A stretch of DNA of 64,000 nt from Alkalicoccus luteus (GCF_012034335.1 NZ_JAATHJ010000008.1:62001-126000); one strand, 5' to 3'; shown: positions 53,322 to 62,730, counted from the first letter of the stretch. The notes: generated by a model not told the origin, from the sequence alone. Numbers and translations are program-made.

Positions 53322-54731
53322 ATGTATAGCATGGATGACACGAGAAATCATAAATTTCTGCTCATCTTAGGGGACTTACTCTGTATATTAGCAGCATATA
53401 TCAGCGCATTTTACATCCGCTATCTGGACTTTCCGGACCGAAACTGGGAGGCGTTTCTCTCGCTTCTGCCGTGGATTCTGCTGATTGGGCTGTTTTTCAT
53501 CTCGGTATATGAGCTGTACAGCTTAGACCGAAAGCATACGATCAGTGACATCGTCCGTAAAATTCTCGTCGCAACGGCGCTGATGACGTTTCTTACGATG
53601 GCAGCGTCCTACTTATTCCGTGAGTTCGCGATGCCGCGATCGGTCGTCCTGATCGCAAGTATTTTCACGGTGTTTCTCATGGTCACGTTCAAGGTGCTCT
53701 ACCTGAAGGTGACGCGCGGAAACAAAATTGGAAAAGTGCTCTTAGTCGGAGACGGGGAAGCGGCGTCTAAGCTGCTCTATAAAATCCGCCACCCGATGCT
53801 GAAAGGGACAGCGGTGCGCCACGTATCCGAGCACGTACCGCTTGAGGAACTGAACTATTACTTAAATGAAGTCGACTTCGTCGTACTCGCAACCGATATT
53901 TCAAAGGAAAAGAAATCGCAGATCATTTATTACGCGATGGAGCGTAACAAGGTCGTCTACGTGATTCCGGAGCTGTACGAGCTGCTGCTTCAGAAGGCAA
54001 CGTCATCACCGATGGATGACACGCTCGTCATGGGCGTCCGTCCATTTCTGCTCACGTGGGATAAAGTGTTTTTAAAGCGCGTGTTTGACTTTTTATCGGC
54101 GGTGATTCTTATTATTCTTGCGTCACCGGCGCTCATTGCCACTGCAATTATGGTAAAGCTGGAAGATCCGAAGGCCGACATCATTTACTCGCAGGAGCGG
54201 CTCGGAAAGTACAACAAGCCGTTTACGATTTACAAATTCCGCTCGATGATTCAGGGGGCGGAAAAATCGACGGGGCCGGTGCTTGCCACGTCTGACGATA
54301 AGCGGATTACAAAAGTCGGCAAGTTGATCCGGGCGACGCGTTTAGACGAGCTGCCACAGCTGTTTAACGTGTTAAAAGGTGACATGTCGCTCGTCGGACC
54401 GCGGCCGGAGCGGGAGTTTTTTATTCAGGAGCTCACGCAGAAGTATTACCACTACGGTTACCGCAACCGCGTGAAGCCGGGGATCACCGGCTATGCGCAG
54501 GTGATGGGGAAGTATACGACGGATGCTGAGGACAAGCTGCGCTTTGACTTGTATTACATCCGTAACTACAGCCTCTGGCTCGATATTATCATTATCTTAA
54601 AAACGTGCCTCGTCGTATTCGATAAGTCGAAATCAGAAGGCGCAGAAGATACATCGGTCACGATCGAACGGCCGGAAGAGGAAAACAAGGACGAAGCGTC
54701 CAACCGCAAAAAATCGTCGCTTAACTTTTAG
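53322..54731 (+). CDS. Polyprenyl-phosphate sugar phosphotransferase (WbaP/TuaA-type)
   Basis: 469 residues. Four N-terminal membrane segments (about 12-115: FLLILGDLLCILAAYISAFY and others) precede a CoA-binding-like domain with VLLVGDGEAASKLLYKI. A further membrane segment (FLSAVILIILASPALIATAI, about 255-275) leads into the catalytic domain: YSQERLGKYNKPFTIYKFRS, TRLDELPQLFNVLKGDMSLV, GPRPEREFF and KPGITGYAQV. It transfers a sugar-1-phosphate to undecaprenyl phosphate, the first step in building many wall polysaccharides. AAAGAGG precedes the start. Together with the epimerase 27 bases downstream it forms a likely two-gene operon. Confidence 0.92.
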   Translation: MYSMDDTRNHKFLLILGDLLCILAAYISAFYIRYLDFPDRNWEAFLSLLPWILLIGLFFISVYELYSLDRKHTISDIVRKILVATALMTFLTMAASYLFREFAMPRSVVLIASIFTVFLMVTFKVLYLKVTRGNKIGKVLLVGDGEAASKLLYKIRHPMLKGTAVRHVSEHVPLEELNYYLNEVDFVVLATDISKEKKSQIIYYAMERNKVVYVIPELYELLLQKATSSPMDDTLVMGVRPFLLTWDKVFLKRVFDFLSAVILIILASPALIATAIMVKLEDPKADIIYSQERLGKYNKPFTIYKFRSMIQGAEKSTGPVLATSDDKRITKVGKLIRATRLDELPQLFNVLKGDMSLVGPRPEREFFIQELTQKYYHYGYRNRVKPGITGYAQVMGKYTTDAEDKLRFDLYYIRNYSLWLDIIIILKTCLVVFDKSKSEGAEDTSVTIERPEEENKDEASNRKKSSLNF

Positions 54732-54758
54732 ATTCCGTTTGAAGAAAGGGCTTTTCAT

Positions 54759-55679
54759 ATGCAGACAATTTTCATGACAGGCGGAGCCGGCTTTATCGGT
54801 TCCCACGTTGCCGAGCGGCTGCTCGCGCGTGGGGACCGTGTTGTCGTTTACGACAACTTTACGACCGGCACCGCTGCGAACATACCGGCCGGGGCAGAAG
54901 CAATCGAAGGCGACATCCGCGATAAAGCAAACGTCCAGCAGGCTGTTGCAGAGACAAAGCCGGACGGGGTCATTCATCTGGCCGCGCAAAGCAAAGTCGG
55001 TCCGTCCTTGGAGCAGCCGGATATGGACCTGGAAATTAACATTTTAGGCACGGTGCATCTGCTCGAAGCAGCAAAAGCAAACGACGTGCCACGCTTTATT
55101 TCCGCATCGTCGGCCGCTGTTTACGGCCACGCTGGGCAGCTGCCGATCGATGAAACGTCCGCGACCGAGCCGCTGTCGCCGTACGGTACGTCAAAGCTTG
55201 CGGCCGAGCAGTACATCCAGTCGTACGCGAGGCTGTACCCGATTCGCACAGCAGCGCTCCGCTTTGCGAACGTTTACGGTCCGCGCCAGACGGTAGAAAC
55301 AGAAGCAGGCGTGATTACGATTTTTTGTGAGGCGCTTCTGGCAGGAAAGCAGCCGCTCATTCAGGGAGACGGTGAACAGACGCGGGATTTCGTCTACGTC
55401 GAGGACGTGGCGGAAGCGGTAATCACCGCCTTTGATCATGAAACTGTGAGCGGCGTTTACAACGTCAGCTCTGAAACGCAGACGAGCATCAATGAGCTGC
55501 TCAAGGAGCTTAGTCACGCCGCTAATAGAGAATTTAATCCTCAATACGGCGCTCCTCGCACAGGGGATATTCGCCACAGCTATTTATCTTCTGTAAAACT
55601 TCGTCAGACAGCCGGGTGGAAGCCGAAAGTGGCACTCGCCGAAGGCCTGCAGCGGACAATGGACTACTATAAAGCATAA
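54759..55679 (+). CDS. NAD-dependent sugar-nucleotide epimerase/dehydratase
   Basis: 306 residues with an extended SDR fold. The NAD loop GGAGFIGSHVAERLL is near residue 7, and AAVYGHAGQLPID and SPYGTSKLAAEQYIQSYA contain the catalytic Ser/Tyr-x-x-x-Lys. RFANVYGPRQ and TRDFVYVEDVAEAVITAF follow as in UDP-glucose 4-epimerase-like enzymes. It interconverts a nucleotide sugar, probably at C4 of a UDP-hexose or UDP-glucuronate; the exact substrate cannot be decided by reading. GAAGAAAGGGC is upstream. Placement after the sugar transferase fits supply of a precursor for the primed polymer. Confidence 0.88.
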   Translation: MQTIFMTGGAGFIGSHVAERLLARGDRVVVYDNFTTGTAANIPAGAEAIEGDIRDKANVQQAVAETKPDGVIHLAAQSKVGPSLEQPDMDLEINILGTVHLLEAAKANDVPRFISASSAAVYGHAGQLPIDETSATEPLSPYGTSKLAAEQYIQSYARLYPIRTAALRFANVYGPRQTVETEAGVITIFCEALLAGKQPLIQGDGEQTRDFVYVEDVAEAVITAFDHETVSGVYNVSSETQTSINELLKELSHAANREFNPQYGAPRTGDIRHSYLSSVKLRQTAGWKPKVALAEGLQRTMDYYKA

Positions 55680-55682
55680 CGA

Positions 55683-55718
55683 AAGCCAGCCTCCCGAAAT
55701 GGGGGCTGGCCATTTTTT
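55683..55718. terminator. Bidirectional terminator between epimerase and LCP genes
   Basis: GCCAGCCTCCC and GGGGGCTGGC arms with T-run on the plus strand (CATTTTTTA) and T's on the minus strand (TTTCG). Two genes converge here. Confidence 0.75.
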
Positions 55719-56715
55719 ATTCCTGTGAAGCGGTTGTGGAGCTCGTGATTTCTAAATGCTCTTTCAGCGTACCGGAAACGTCCGCGAGGGACTCGTCGCG
55801 AATGCGGTAGTAGTAGACGCCGCCTTCGTTGTAATCGTCGCCTTCAAAGGTGAGCGATTCGATGTCATTCATGTCGTTCGCGTACGAATGCATGCTGACC
55901 ATGTTGCCAAAGCTTAAGTTCGTGCTTAAATTTCGCTCCATGCTGTCGACGAGCGAATTAAAGTTCGTAATCGTGCGGAAGCTTGCCGACTGATGGATCA
56001 CCGCTTCAATGATGTCCTTCTGCCGGTCACCGCGGCCTAAATCGCCGCGCGGATCCTGCTTGCGCATTCTCGCATAGGCAAGCGCCTCTTCGCCGTTCAG
56101 CGTCTGCATGCCTTCTTCAATTTCGATCGTGCCGTACGTCGCGTTGTCCGTATCGGCAATCGGCATCGGCACATCGACTTCGACACCGCCGATCGTATCA
56201 ATGATTTCAACGAATGCTGTAAAGTTTAAGGAGACGACATAGTCGACCGGAATATCGAGCATATGCTCAACCGTATTGATCGTCGACGTCACTCCGCCGT
56301 AAGCATGGGCGTGATTGATTTTGTCATTTGTATCACGGTCCGGCATGTACACGTAAGAGTCACGTGGAATGTTGACCATTTTAACGGACTCATCGTTTGG
56401 ATTGAACGTGGCGAGCACCATTGCATCGGTGCGTCCGCTCAAGTCATCCTCGCGGCTGTCGAGGCCAAGAAACAAAATTGACACCGGGTCATCAACCGGG
56501 TCGACCGCTTCGTCGCGCATGTCCGACTTCTCCCCGCGATCAAGCTCTGCCTGCGAGCTGTTCGTCGCACTCTGCACCTGATACACCATATATCCAAGCA
56601 CACCGCCAGTCACAATAAACGTTATTAAAAAGAAAAGCAGGGCTACTTTAAACAGTTTTTTTACTCGGGATGGACGCTTCTCCGGGCGCCGCGACCGCTG
56701 AAGTTCTTCACTCAT
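55717..56715 (-). CDS. LytR-CpsA-Psr (LCP) family glycopolymer ligase
   Basis: 332 residues. A basic cytosolic start is followed by one membrane segment (VALLFFLITFIVTGGVLGYM, about 24-43) and an extracellular LCP domain. Conserved features: FLGLDSREDDLSGRTDAMVL (the pyrophosphate-binding Arg/Asp), VNIPRDSYVYMP, KINHAHAYGG, DTIGGVEVDVP and YARMRKQDPRGDLGRGDRQ. LCP enzymes move lipid-linked glycopolymers onto peptidoglycan. In a locus with glycosyltransferases and an ABC exporter it is the expected final enzyme. Start and site: AAAGGGAGTATCCCG before ATG 56715. Confidence 0.93.
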   Translation of the reverse strand: MSEELQRSRRPEKRPSRVKKLFKVALLFFLITFIVTGGVLGYMVYQVQSATNSSQAELDRGEKSDMRDEAVDPVDDPVSILFLGLDSREDDLSGRTDAMVLATFNPNDESVKMVNIPRDSYVYMPDRDTNDKINHAHAYGGVTSTINTVEHMLDIPVDYVVSLNFTAFVEIIDTIGGVEVDVPMPIADTDNATYGTIEIEEGMQTLNGEEALAYARMRKQDPRGDLGRGDRQKDIIEAVIHQSASFRTITNFNSLVDSMERNLSTNLSFGNMVSMHSYANDMNDIESLTFEGDDYNEGGVYYYRIRDESLADVSGTLKEHLEITSSTTASQE

Positions 56716-56879
56716 CGGGATACTCCCTTTCTCTAATCAAATCCCATGCATCGTACCACAGAACAGTCTCCCTGCCTATGGTTCATCTGATTGGACGCTC
56801 TATAAAGGAAAGGGTTACACCTGTCGGAAAATAATTGGCAGAAAAAGATGACGGGTGTGGGTAAAATCGGTGGCAGGCT

Positions 56880-56972
56880 TATGCGTAAGTGAGGAGCGTT
56901 ATGTGTACTGAAACCGTCGTTATGCGTACCTGAACAGCTTTTATGCGTAGGAAACCAACTGATCTGCGTATC
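56880..56972. repeat. 21-bp periodic array of ATGCGTA motifs
   Basis: ATGCGTA, ATGTGTA, ATGCGTA, ATGCGTA and CTGCGTA have anchors at 56884, 56904, 56925, 56946 and 56967: spacings 20, 21, 21, 21. The unit is the reverse complement of the TACGCAT motif of the arrays at 60.9-63.2 kb. It lies upstream of the minus-strand LCP gene. Confidence 0.7.
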
Positions 56973-57004
56973 GTTTCTGTAAGTGTGGGTAAGCATTCCC
57001 ATTT

Positions 57005-57562
57005 AACGAAAAAAGGATTGTCCAGCTCGACCCCCGGCTTCGGCACCGGCCGAAGCCCTCCGCTCCAAGCCTAAACGTAAGTGAAAGCCGCTATTCGCAC
57101 CGGGATTGGCGTTTACGAGGTGCCATTTCCGTTTTACGAGGTGCCATTCCTCATTTGCGAGGTGGTTCCGCTTCGTTACGAGGAACTTTGTTTCCTTTAC
57201 GTGAGAGTGATCATCCAGCTCAACCCCAGGCTTCGGCTCAGGCCGAAGCCATCCGCTCCAAGCTTAAACGTAAGTGAAAGCCGCTATTCGCACGGGGATT
57301 GGCGTTTACGAGGAGGGATTCCGGTTTTACGAGGTGCCATTCCTCATTTACGAGGTGATCCCGCTGCTTTACGAGGAACTTTTCTGCATTTACGTGAAAG
57401 TAATCATCCAGCTCACCCCAGGCTTCGGCCCGTGCCGAAGCCCTCCGCCCCGAGCCTAAACGTAAGTGACGGCTGCTATTCGCACGGGGATCGGCGTTTA
57501 CGAGGAGCGATTCCCATTTTACGAGGTGCATTTCCTCGTTTACGAGCATCTTCCTCCCGTTA
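57005..57562. repeat. Inverted-orientation 21-bp periodic array in 193-bp superrepeats
   Basis: Same family as 52.6 kb but reversed: units read ACGTAAG, TTCGCAC, TTACGAG (and variants), ACGTGA. Anchors 57076, 57096, 57116, 57137, 57158, 57179, 57200 (spacings 20, 20, 21, 21, 21, 21), then 57269, 57289, 57309, 57330, 57351, 57372, 57393 with the identical spacing pattern, and a third set from 57461. GGCTTCGGC...GCCGAAGCC palindromes separate the sets. Confidence 0.88.
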
Positions 57563-57604
57563 ACGAAGAAGTCTCTCCCCGTTACATTAAACCTCTCTCA
57601 TTTA

Positions 57605-57637
57605 CACAAAGAAATCCCCGGCGGATTGCCGGGGATC
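57605..57637 (-). terminator. Terminator of the AbgT-family gene
   Basis: ATCCCCGGC and GCCGGGGAT arms with a GGATT loop; TTTCTTTG on the minus strand. Confidence 0.75.
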
Positions 57638-57645
57638 GTCCTATT

Positions 57646-59196
57646 TTACGGATTGTAATGAATTGGAGATCCAGGTCCTAAATCGAGGCCTGTCGTCATC
57701 CAGATGATTAGCATGATCGTCCATGCAATCGTGAAGAAGATCGAATACGGGAACATAACGGAGATCATCGTTCCGATCCCCATCTTCTTATCGTACTTCT
57801 GTGCAAATGCGATGATGATCGCAAAGTACGTCATCAGCGGCGTAATGATGTTCGTTGTAGAGTCAGCGATACGGTACGCCATCTGCGTCAGCTCCGGCGA
57901 GTAGCCGAGCTGCATCATAATCGGCACGAAGACCGGTGCCATCATCGCCCACTTAGCAGACGCACTGCCGACGAACAAGTTAATGAAGCCTGCGACAACG
58001 ATAAAGCCGAGAATAAGCGGGATGCCGGTCAGATTCGCCGCCTCGAGCGCCTCTGCCCCGTACACGCCGAGAACAAGGCCGATGTTCGTTTCTGCAAAGT
58101 AAGCGACGAACTGACCGGCAGTAAAGGCGAGCACGATAAACATCCCCATGGCCGCCATCGTTTCCGACAGCTGGTTCGCGACATCTTTATCGCTCTTAAT
58201 GTTCTTCGTCGCAATCCCGTATATAAGACCAGGTATAAAGAACAGGATTAAAATAATCGGAACGAGGGAATCCATAAATGGTGACTGTACGATGCCGCCG
58301 TCTTCTGCCCGCAGCACACCGTTTTCCGGAACGATGGTGAGAGCAAACAAAATTGTCGTCACGAGAAGCGATCCAGCTGCCCAGAGCAGTCCTTTTTTCT
58401 CGATTGCTTCCAGTCCGTTCAAGCTTTCGCGGTAGTCGCCTTTGTATTCGCCGAGGCGAGGCTCAACGATGCGCTCTGTGACGAAGGCACCGACGAGCGT
58501 GAGCATGAAGACAGATGCAATGATGAAGTAGTAGTTCATCGCGATGTTCATGCCTTCCGCGTAGGCCGGATCAATGATTGCGGCTGCTGAAATCGTCAGC
58601 TCCCCGAGCATCGGATCTGTTGCTGACAGGAATAAGTTGGCACTGAACCCGGCAGAAACGCCGGCGAACGCGGCCGCAAGACCGGCAAGCGGATGTCGTC
58701 CGAGTGCAGCGAAAATAACCGCCCCGAGAGGAGGGAGTACTACGTAACCCGCATCTGAGGCCACACTGGACATAATGCCAGCGAATACGAGGCCGGCTGT
58801 GATCAGGACTTTCGGAATCGACAGCACAAAGCCCCGCAGACAGGCGCTGATTAAGCCGGTGCGTTCTGCAATCCCGATCCCGAGCATCGTTGCCAGCACG
58901 ACGCCGAGCGGTGCGAAGCCGATGAAGTTATCGACCATGCTGGAAAATAAATATTGAATCCCTTCGGTCGTAAGCAGACTCGTTACTTCAACGATCTCGC
59001 CTTCTTCACCGGGGTGCTCGACGCTCACGCCGATCGCGGAAATGATAGCTGAAGCGACAATGACGAGCAAAGCAAGAATCGCAAAAATCGTCACCGGATG
59101 CGGTAGCTTATTTCCCGCAATTTCAATGCCGTCTAGAAATTTCTGAAAAAAGCCTTTCTTCTTTTTCTCAGGCATAATGGTAAACCGTCCCTTCAT
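57646..59196 (-). CDS. AbgT-family transporter
   Basis: 516 residues; an internal ATG at 59175 (MPEKKKKGFFQKF) is an equally plausible start, since neither has a strong site. About a dozen hydrophobic segments, with signature stretches PHPVTIFAILALLVIVASAI, FIGFAPLGVVLATMLGIGIA, SSVASDAGYVVLPPLGAVIF, SANLFLSATDPMLGELT, GSASAKWAMMAPVFVPIM and IADSTTNIITPLMTYFAI. The family includes p-aminobenzoyl-glutamate importers and sulfonamide exporters. The substrate here cannot be deduced; uptake or efflux of a glutamyl compound is possible but context gives only weak support. It is monocistronic between two repeat arrays' neighbourhoods. Confidence 0.9.
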   Translation of the reverse strand: MKGRFTIMPEKKKKGFFQKFLDGIEIAGNKLPHPVTIFAILALLVIVASAIISAIGVSVEHPGEEGEIVEVTSLLTTEGIQYLFSSMVDNFIGFAPLGVVLATMLGIGIAERTGLISACLRGFVLSIPKVLITAGLVFAGIMSSVASDAGYVVLPPLGAVIFAALGRHPLAGLAAAFAGVSAGFSANLFLSATDPMLGELTISAAAIIDPAYAEGMNIAMNYYFIIASVFMLTLVGAFVTERIVEPRLGEYKGDYRESLNGLEAIEKKGLLWAAGSLLVTTILFALTIVPENGVLRAEDGGIVQSPFMDSLVPIILILFFIPGLIYGIATKNIKSDKDVANQLSETMAAMGMFIVLAFTAGQFVAYFAETNIGLVLGVYGAEALEAANLTGIPLILGFIVVAGFINLFVGSASAKWAMMAPVFVPIMMQLGYSPELTQMAYRIADSTTNIITPLMTYFAIIIAFAQKYDKKMGIGTMISVMFPYSIFFTIAWTIMLIIWMTTGLDLGPGSPIHYNP

Positions 59197-59421
59197 ATGT
59201 AAGTTTGGACATGCGACCTTCCATCCTAAAGGAAATTTTCATAAAATTGAATGCGTTTTAAAATAGTGGTAATTGCAAAAGAATTGCCACTAGCAGGACA
59301 GCTTGAGAAAGTATGAGAAAATCTCATTTTCTGTTTGGTACTTGTTCCTATGTACAAATGCTAAGCACTAAGATACAGTAAAAGGAAATAATCTGAAAAA
59401 TGTGCCAAGGGAGGGACACGC

Positions 59422-60936
59422 GTGAAACGAACAAGTTTACTTGCACTTATCTTTATTTTATTATTCTCTATTGTGTACAGCTTTGAAGAGCGCGGCGCGA
59501 CAACGGCTCACGCACAGGCGCAACAGGGAGAGGTCACCGCTTCCTCGTTATTCGTCCGCGCAGACGCAGCGTCGAACGCACGTATCATCGGCGGCCTGCA
59601 AAAAGGTGCCAAAGTCGAAATTCATGCGACAAAAGGCGACTGGCATCAGATTCGCTTTAATAACGGATGGGGTCACATACATAAAGGCTTTGTGAAAACA
59701 GCCTCGTCCAGCAGCGCAGAAGCTGCCTCCGGTACAGGCGAAGTGACTGCCGGAAGCTTGCGCGTCCGCTCCGGACCGTCTACAAGCCACCGCGTTGTCG
59801 GGAGCTTAAGCCGCGGCCAGAAGGTCGACATCACAGCGACATCCGGCGACTGGCTCAAGATAAAAGTCGGGAGCAGCGAAGGGTTCGTGCACGGCTCGTA
59901 TATTAATACGGGTGACAGCTCCGGTTCATCAGAAAAAACGGCGAGCAGCAGTGCAGCGACGGGTGAAATTACGGCATCCAGCCTGAACGTCCGCTCCGGA
60001 CCATCGACTTCAAACCGCATCGTTGGCAGTTTAAGTCGCGGAGATAAAGTCGATTTGCAGGAAAAAAGCGGCGACTGGTACAAAATCAGCTCCGGCTATA
60101 TTCACAGTTCCTTCGTGAATACAGAAGGATCGGGTCCGTCGTCCGGCGGCTCTGCGCCTGAAGCAGCCACGACGAAAGGCGAGGTCACTGCGAACAGCTT
60201 AAACGTGCGCTCAGAGCCGTCCACGAGCTCCAGCATCGTCGGCAGCCTGACACGTGGCACGCAGGTCGATATCCACGAGCAGAACGGCAATTGGTACACG
60301 ATTAAACGCGGCAACGGCTGGGCCTACGTGCACGCAAGCTACGTGCGTGAAGTCGGTACTTCATCCGGTTCAAGCGGTTCCGGATCCGGAAGCCTGAGCG
60401 GCAAAACAATCTTCCTTGACCCAGGTCACGGCGGCCGCGATCCAGGCGCTGTCGTGCAAGGGAACATTTATGAAAAAACAATCGCCCTGAACCTGAGCCA
60501 GAAAGTGCGTCAACGGCTGGAAGCAGAAGGGGCCCGCGTCGTGATGAGCCGTACCGGCGACAGCTACTTGAGCGGCGGTCAGCGGGTTGCTGCTGCGAAT
60601 CAGTCCGGCGCTGATCTGTTCATCAGCATTCATGCCAACGCCTTCCCGAACAGCTCGGCAAGCGGAGCAGAAGTACTTTATAGCTCAGCAGGCAAGCACC
60701 CGAACGACTCACGCATGCTCGCCTTGGAACTGCAGTCAAGCATCACGGACGGTACCGGACTCCGCAACCGCGGAACGGTCAACCGCAGTCTGGCAGTTCT
60801 CACCGGACCAAACATGCCGTCCGTCCTTATTGAGCCAGGCTTCATGACCAACAGCGGCGACCTGAGCGTGCTGCTGAACGAGCAGGATAAACTCGCAAGT
60901 AATATTGTGAACGGACTGAAGCGTTACTACCAATAG
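59422..60936 (+). CDS. N-acetylmuramoyl-L-alanine amidase with four SH3b domains
   Basis: 504 residues from GTG 59422 (AGGGAGGGACACGC upstream). Signal peptide about 1-33 (ending in TTAHAQA). Four SH3b domains (about 35-92, 107-165, 180-232, 252-310) carry LFVRADAAS, LRVRSGPST, LNVRSGPST and LNVRSEPST, joined by Ser/Gly linkers. The C-terminal Amidase_3 domain (about 330-504) has FLDPGHGGRDPGAV, a Glu in IYEKTIALN, FISIHANAFP and VLIEPGFMTN, the expected zinc ligands and catalytic Glu. It cleaves MurNAc-L-Ala bonds. It differs from the larger amidase at 20283 in having no acidic linker and no G-FP-PS repeats. Confidence 0.93.
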   Translation: MKRTSLLALIFILLFSIVYSFEERGATTAHAQAQQGEVTASSLFVRADAASNARIIGGLQKGAKVEIHATKGDWHQIRFNNGWGHIHKGFVKTASSSSAEAASGTGEVTAGSLRVRSGPSTSHRVVGSLSRGQKVDITATSGDWLKIKVGSSEGFVHGSYINTGDSSGSSEKTASSSAATGEITASSLNVRSGPSTSNRIVGSLSRGDKVDLQEKSGDWYKISSGYIHSSFVNTEGSGPSSGGSAPEAATTKGEVTANSLNVRSEPSTSSSIVGSLTRGTQVDIHEQNGNWYTIKRGNGWAYVHASYVREVGTSSGSSGSGSGSLSGKTIFLDPGHGGRDPGAVVQGNIYEKTIALNLSQKVRQRLEAEGARVVMSRTGDSYLSGGQRVAAANQSGADLFISIHANAFPNSSASGAEVLYSSAGKHPNDSRMLALELQSSITDGTGLRNRGTVNRSLAVLTGPNMPSVLIEPGFMTNSGDLSVLLNEQDKLASNIVNGLKRYYQ

Positions 60937-60942
60937 AGTGCT

Positions 60943-60968
60943 GGACCCCGCTGAAGCGGGGTCTTTTG
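60943..60968 (+). terminator. Terminator after the SH3b amidase
   Basis: GACCCCGC, TGAA loop, GCGGGGTC, then TTTTG, 7 bases after the stop. Confidence 0.85.
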
Positions 60969-60984
60969 CATTTATGGCTTTGTC

Positions 60985-61780
60985 TTACGCATAAAAGAAT
61001 AAAGGTTGCGCATAACGAAGCTTCCGCTACGCATAAAACCACTCTCCGTACGCACAGCACATGAATCTGATACGATTAGCAGCCTTCACTTACGATTAAC
61101 GGTCAATCACAGAAAGGAAAGCTTCGGCACTGGCCGAAGCCACCCGCATTCACCTGAATTAACGCTTTCGGCTGAAGCCGAAAGCAACGACTAAGCAGAA
61201 ATAAAGGAAAGGTTCGCATAAACGAAGAAAGGTTCCGCATAACGAAGCTTCCGCTACGCACAAAACCGGCCTCCGTACGCACAACGGCTGAACCTGGTAC
61301 GAATAGCAGCCTTCACTTACGATTAGCGACCCCTCACAAAAGGAAGGCTTCGGCCAGCGCCGAAGCCACCCACATTGATTTGAATGGACGCTTTCGGCAC
61401 GAGCCGAAAGCAACGACTAAGCAGTAAGGAAAGAAAGGTTGGCATAAAAGAAGAAAGGTTCCACATAACGAAGCTTCCGCTACGCATAAAACCACTCTCC
61501 GTACGCACAACGCCTGAACCTGGTACGAATAGCATCCTTCACTTCCGATTAGCGACCCCTCACAAAAGGAAGGCTTCGGCCAGCGCCGAAGCCACCCACA
61601 TTGATTTGAATGGACGCTTTCGGTACGAGCCGAAAGCAACGACTAAGCATTAAGGAAGGAAAGGTTCGCATAAAAGAAGAAAGGTTGCGCATAATGAAGC
61701 TTTTGCTACGCACAAAACCGGCCTCCGTACGCTCAACGCATGAACCTGATACGAATAGCGCTGCCCAGTTACGTTTAGAG
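60985..61780. repeat. 21-bp periodic TACGCATAA array in 226-bp superrepeats
   Basis: Units ACGCATAA, GCGCATAA, ACGCATAA, ACGCACA, ACGATTA and ACGATTA have anchors at 60988, 61009, 61030, 61051, 61073 and 61093 (21, 21, 21, 22, 20). The next set is at 61215, 61236, 61257, 61278, 61300 and 61320 with the same pattern; further sets follow. Each set is followed by two palindromes, GCTTCGGC...GCCGAAGC and CTTTCGGC...GCCGAAAG. Superrepeat length is about 226 bases. Confidence 0.88.
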
Positions 61781-61785
61781 ATCAC

Positions 61786-62730
61786 CTAATCGATTAACTG
61801 ATAGGTCACTGGATAAACGGATGGGACTCGCTTAAACTGCTGCTGCATCAGGCGGCCGCAGGTGTCGCGGCGCATGCCTGCCCAATTCATCGCTTCTGTT
61901 AAAGTCATAGTCGTCTTATGTAACAGCGCATAATCCCTAAATGCTTGCTGATGCTGATTCTTCCCTCTCTCGAAGCAGAATGCACATACCCAATAACCAC
62001 GGCGCCGAGCCATAATCGCATCACATGAGTTGCATAAAACGCCCGATTTCAATATGGAAGGGTCCAGCTTATACCGAGAAAGCAGGTTCCGTTCTTCCTT
62101 TTTTAATCGATTTACTAAACGTTTCCCAAGGTTGGTAATCTGACTTTTCGTTAACGTCGGTTCAGTATAAGTCGTCTTCCATTGACGAACGATTTCAGGC
62201 AGCTTCGCAACATGAGCGAGGTTTTGAATCGGCAGGTCACTTTTTATCTCACAGCGTGGGTTAGTGACGAAAACCTGTGTGAGAATGGGAATCTCCTTGT
62301 TTAAATCGTGTTTTAAGATACGCTCTAACTGTATGCGCTGGCGATCTACTTGAGCGAGCGGACAGGCCATCACGTCAGATTGACCATCAGCTGTTTTGAC
62401 TAGCTGATTATAATGGCTCGAAAAATAAAGAGAACCGGCGTAATGTTTAAGTTCAATGATGCTGATAAATGTTGGGGAGAGAAGCAGTAAGTCAATCTGC
62501 ACCGAAAATTTGCTGTCAGGTACTGAAGCGTAAAGCTGATGAAAATAGGAAATGTCCCTGGGGAGGTAGTCGAAGTAATAGTCTAGTTCCTTTTCGCCTG
62601 AAAATCCGGCACGATACCGGTAAAAGTCAGCTTCCACACGAGGATATAAGGGATGTGTTTTCGGCAGCCGCCTCAGCAGTGCCTCATATTGATAAAAGAA
62701 GTAAGGCTTTTTTCTAGGATTAAGCAGCAT
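61786..62730 (-). CDS. NERD-domain protein with zinc-finger-like C-terminus
   Basis: 314 residues from ATG 62730, chosen for GAGAGGGGC upstream; the frame is open to 62802. The NERD (nuclease-related) domain spans about 35-180: FSGEKELDYYFDYLP, FSVQIDLLLLSPTFISIIEL followed by KHYAG (the D...E-x-K nuclease-like core), then FVTNPRCEIK. The C-terminus has CNSCDAIMARRRGYWVCAFC, a four-cysteine zinc-ribbon-like motif, and a helical end (DYALLHKTTMTLTEAMNWAG). The family is thought to include nucleases, but activity is unproven for most members. The gene is bracketed by the two TACGCATAA-type arrays. Confidence 0.8.
   Translation of the reverse strand: MLLNPRKKPYFFYQYEALLRRLPKTHPLYPRVEADFYRYRAGFSGEKELDYYFDYLPRDISYFHQLYASVPDSKFSVQIDLLLLSPTFISIIELKHYAGSLYFSSHYNQLVKTADGQSDVMACPLAQVDRQRIQLERILKHDLNKEIPILTQVFVTNPRCEIKSDLPIQNLAHVAKLPEIVRQWKTTYTEPTLTKSQITNLGKRLVNRLKKEERNLLSRYKLDPSILKSGVLCNSCDAIMARRRGYWVCAFCFERGKNQHQQAFRDYALLHKTTMTLTEAMNWAGMRRDTCGRLMQQQFKRVPSVYPVTYQLID

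Noticed and set aside
61334-61785. Several 70-100-residue ORFs in the 61 kb array
   Set aside because: Parallel ORFs occur in more than one frame and in each repeat copy; spacing changes of 20 and 22 bp shift the frame, so they are not credible genes.
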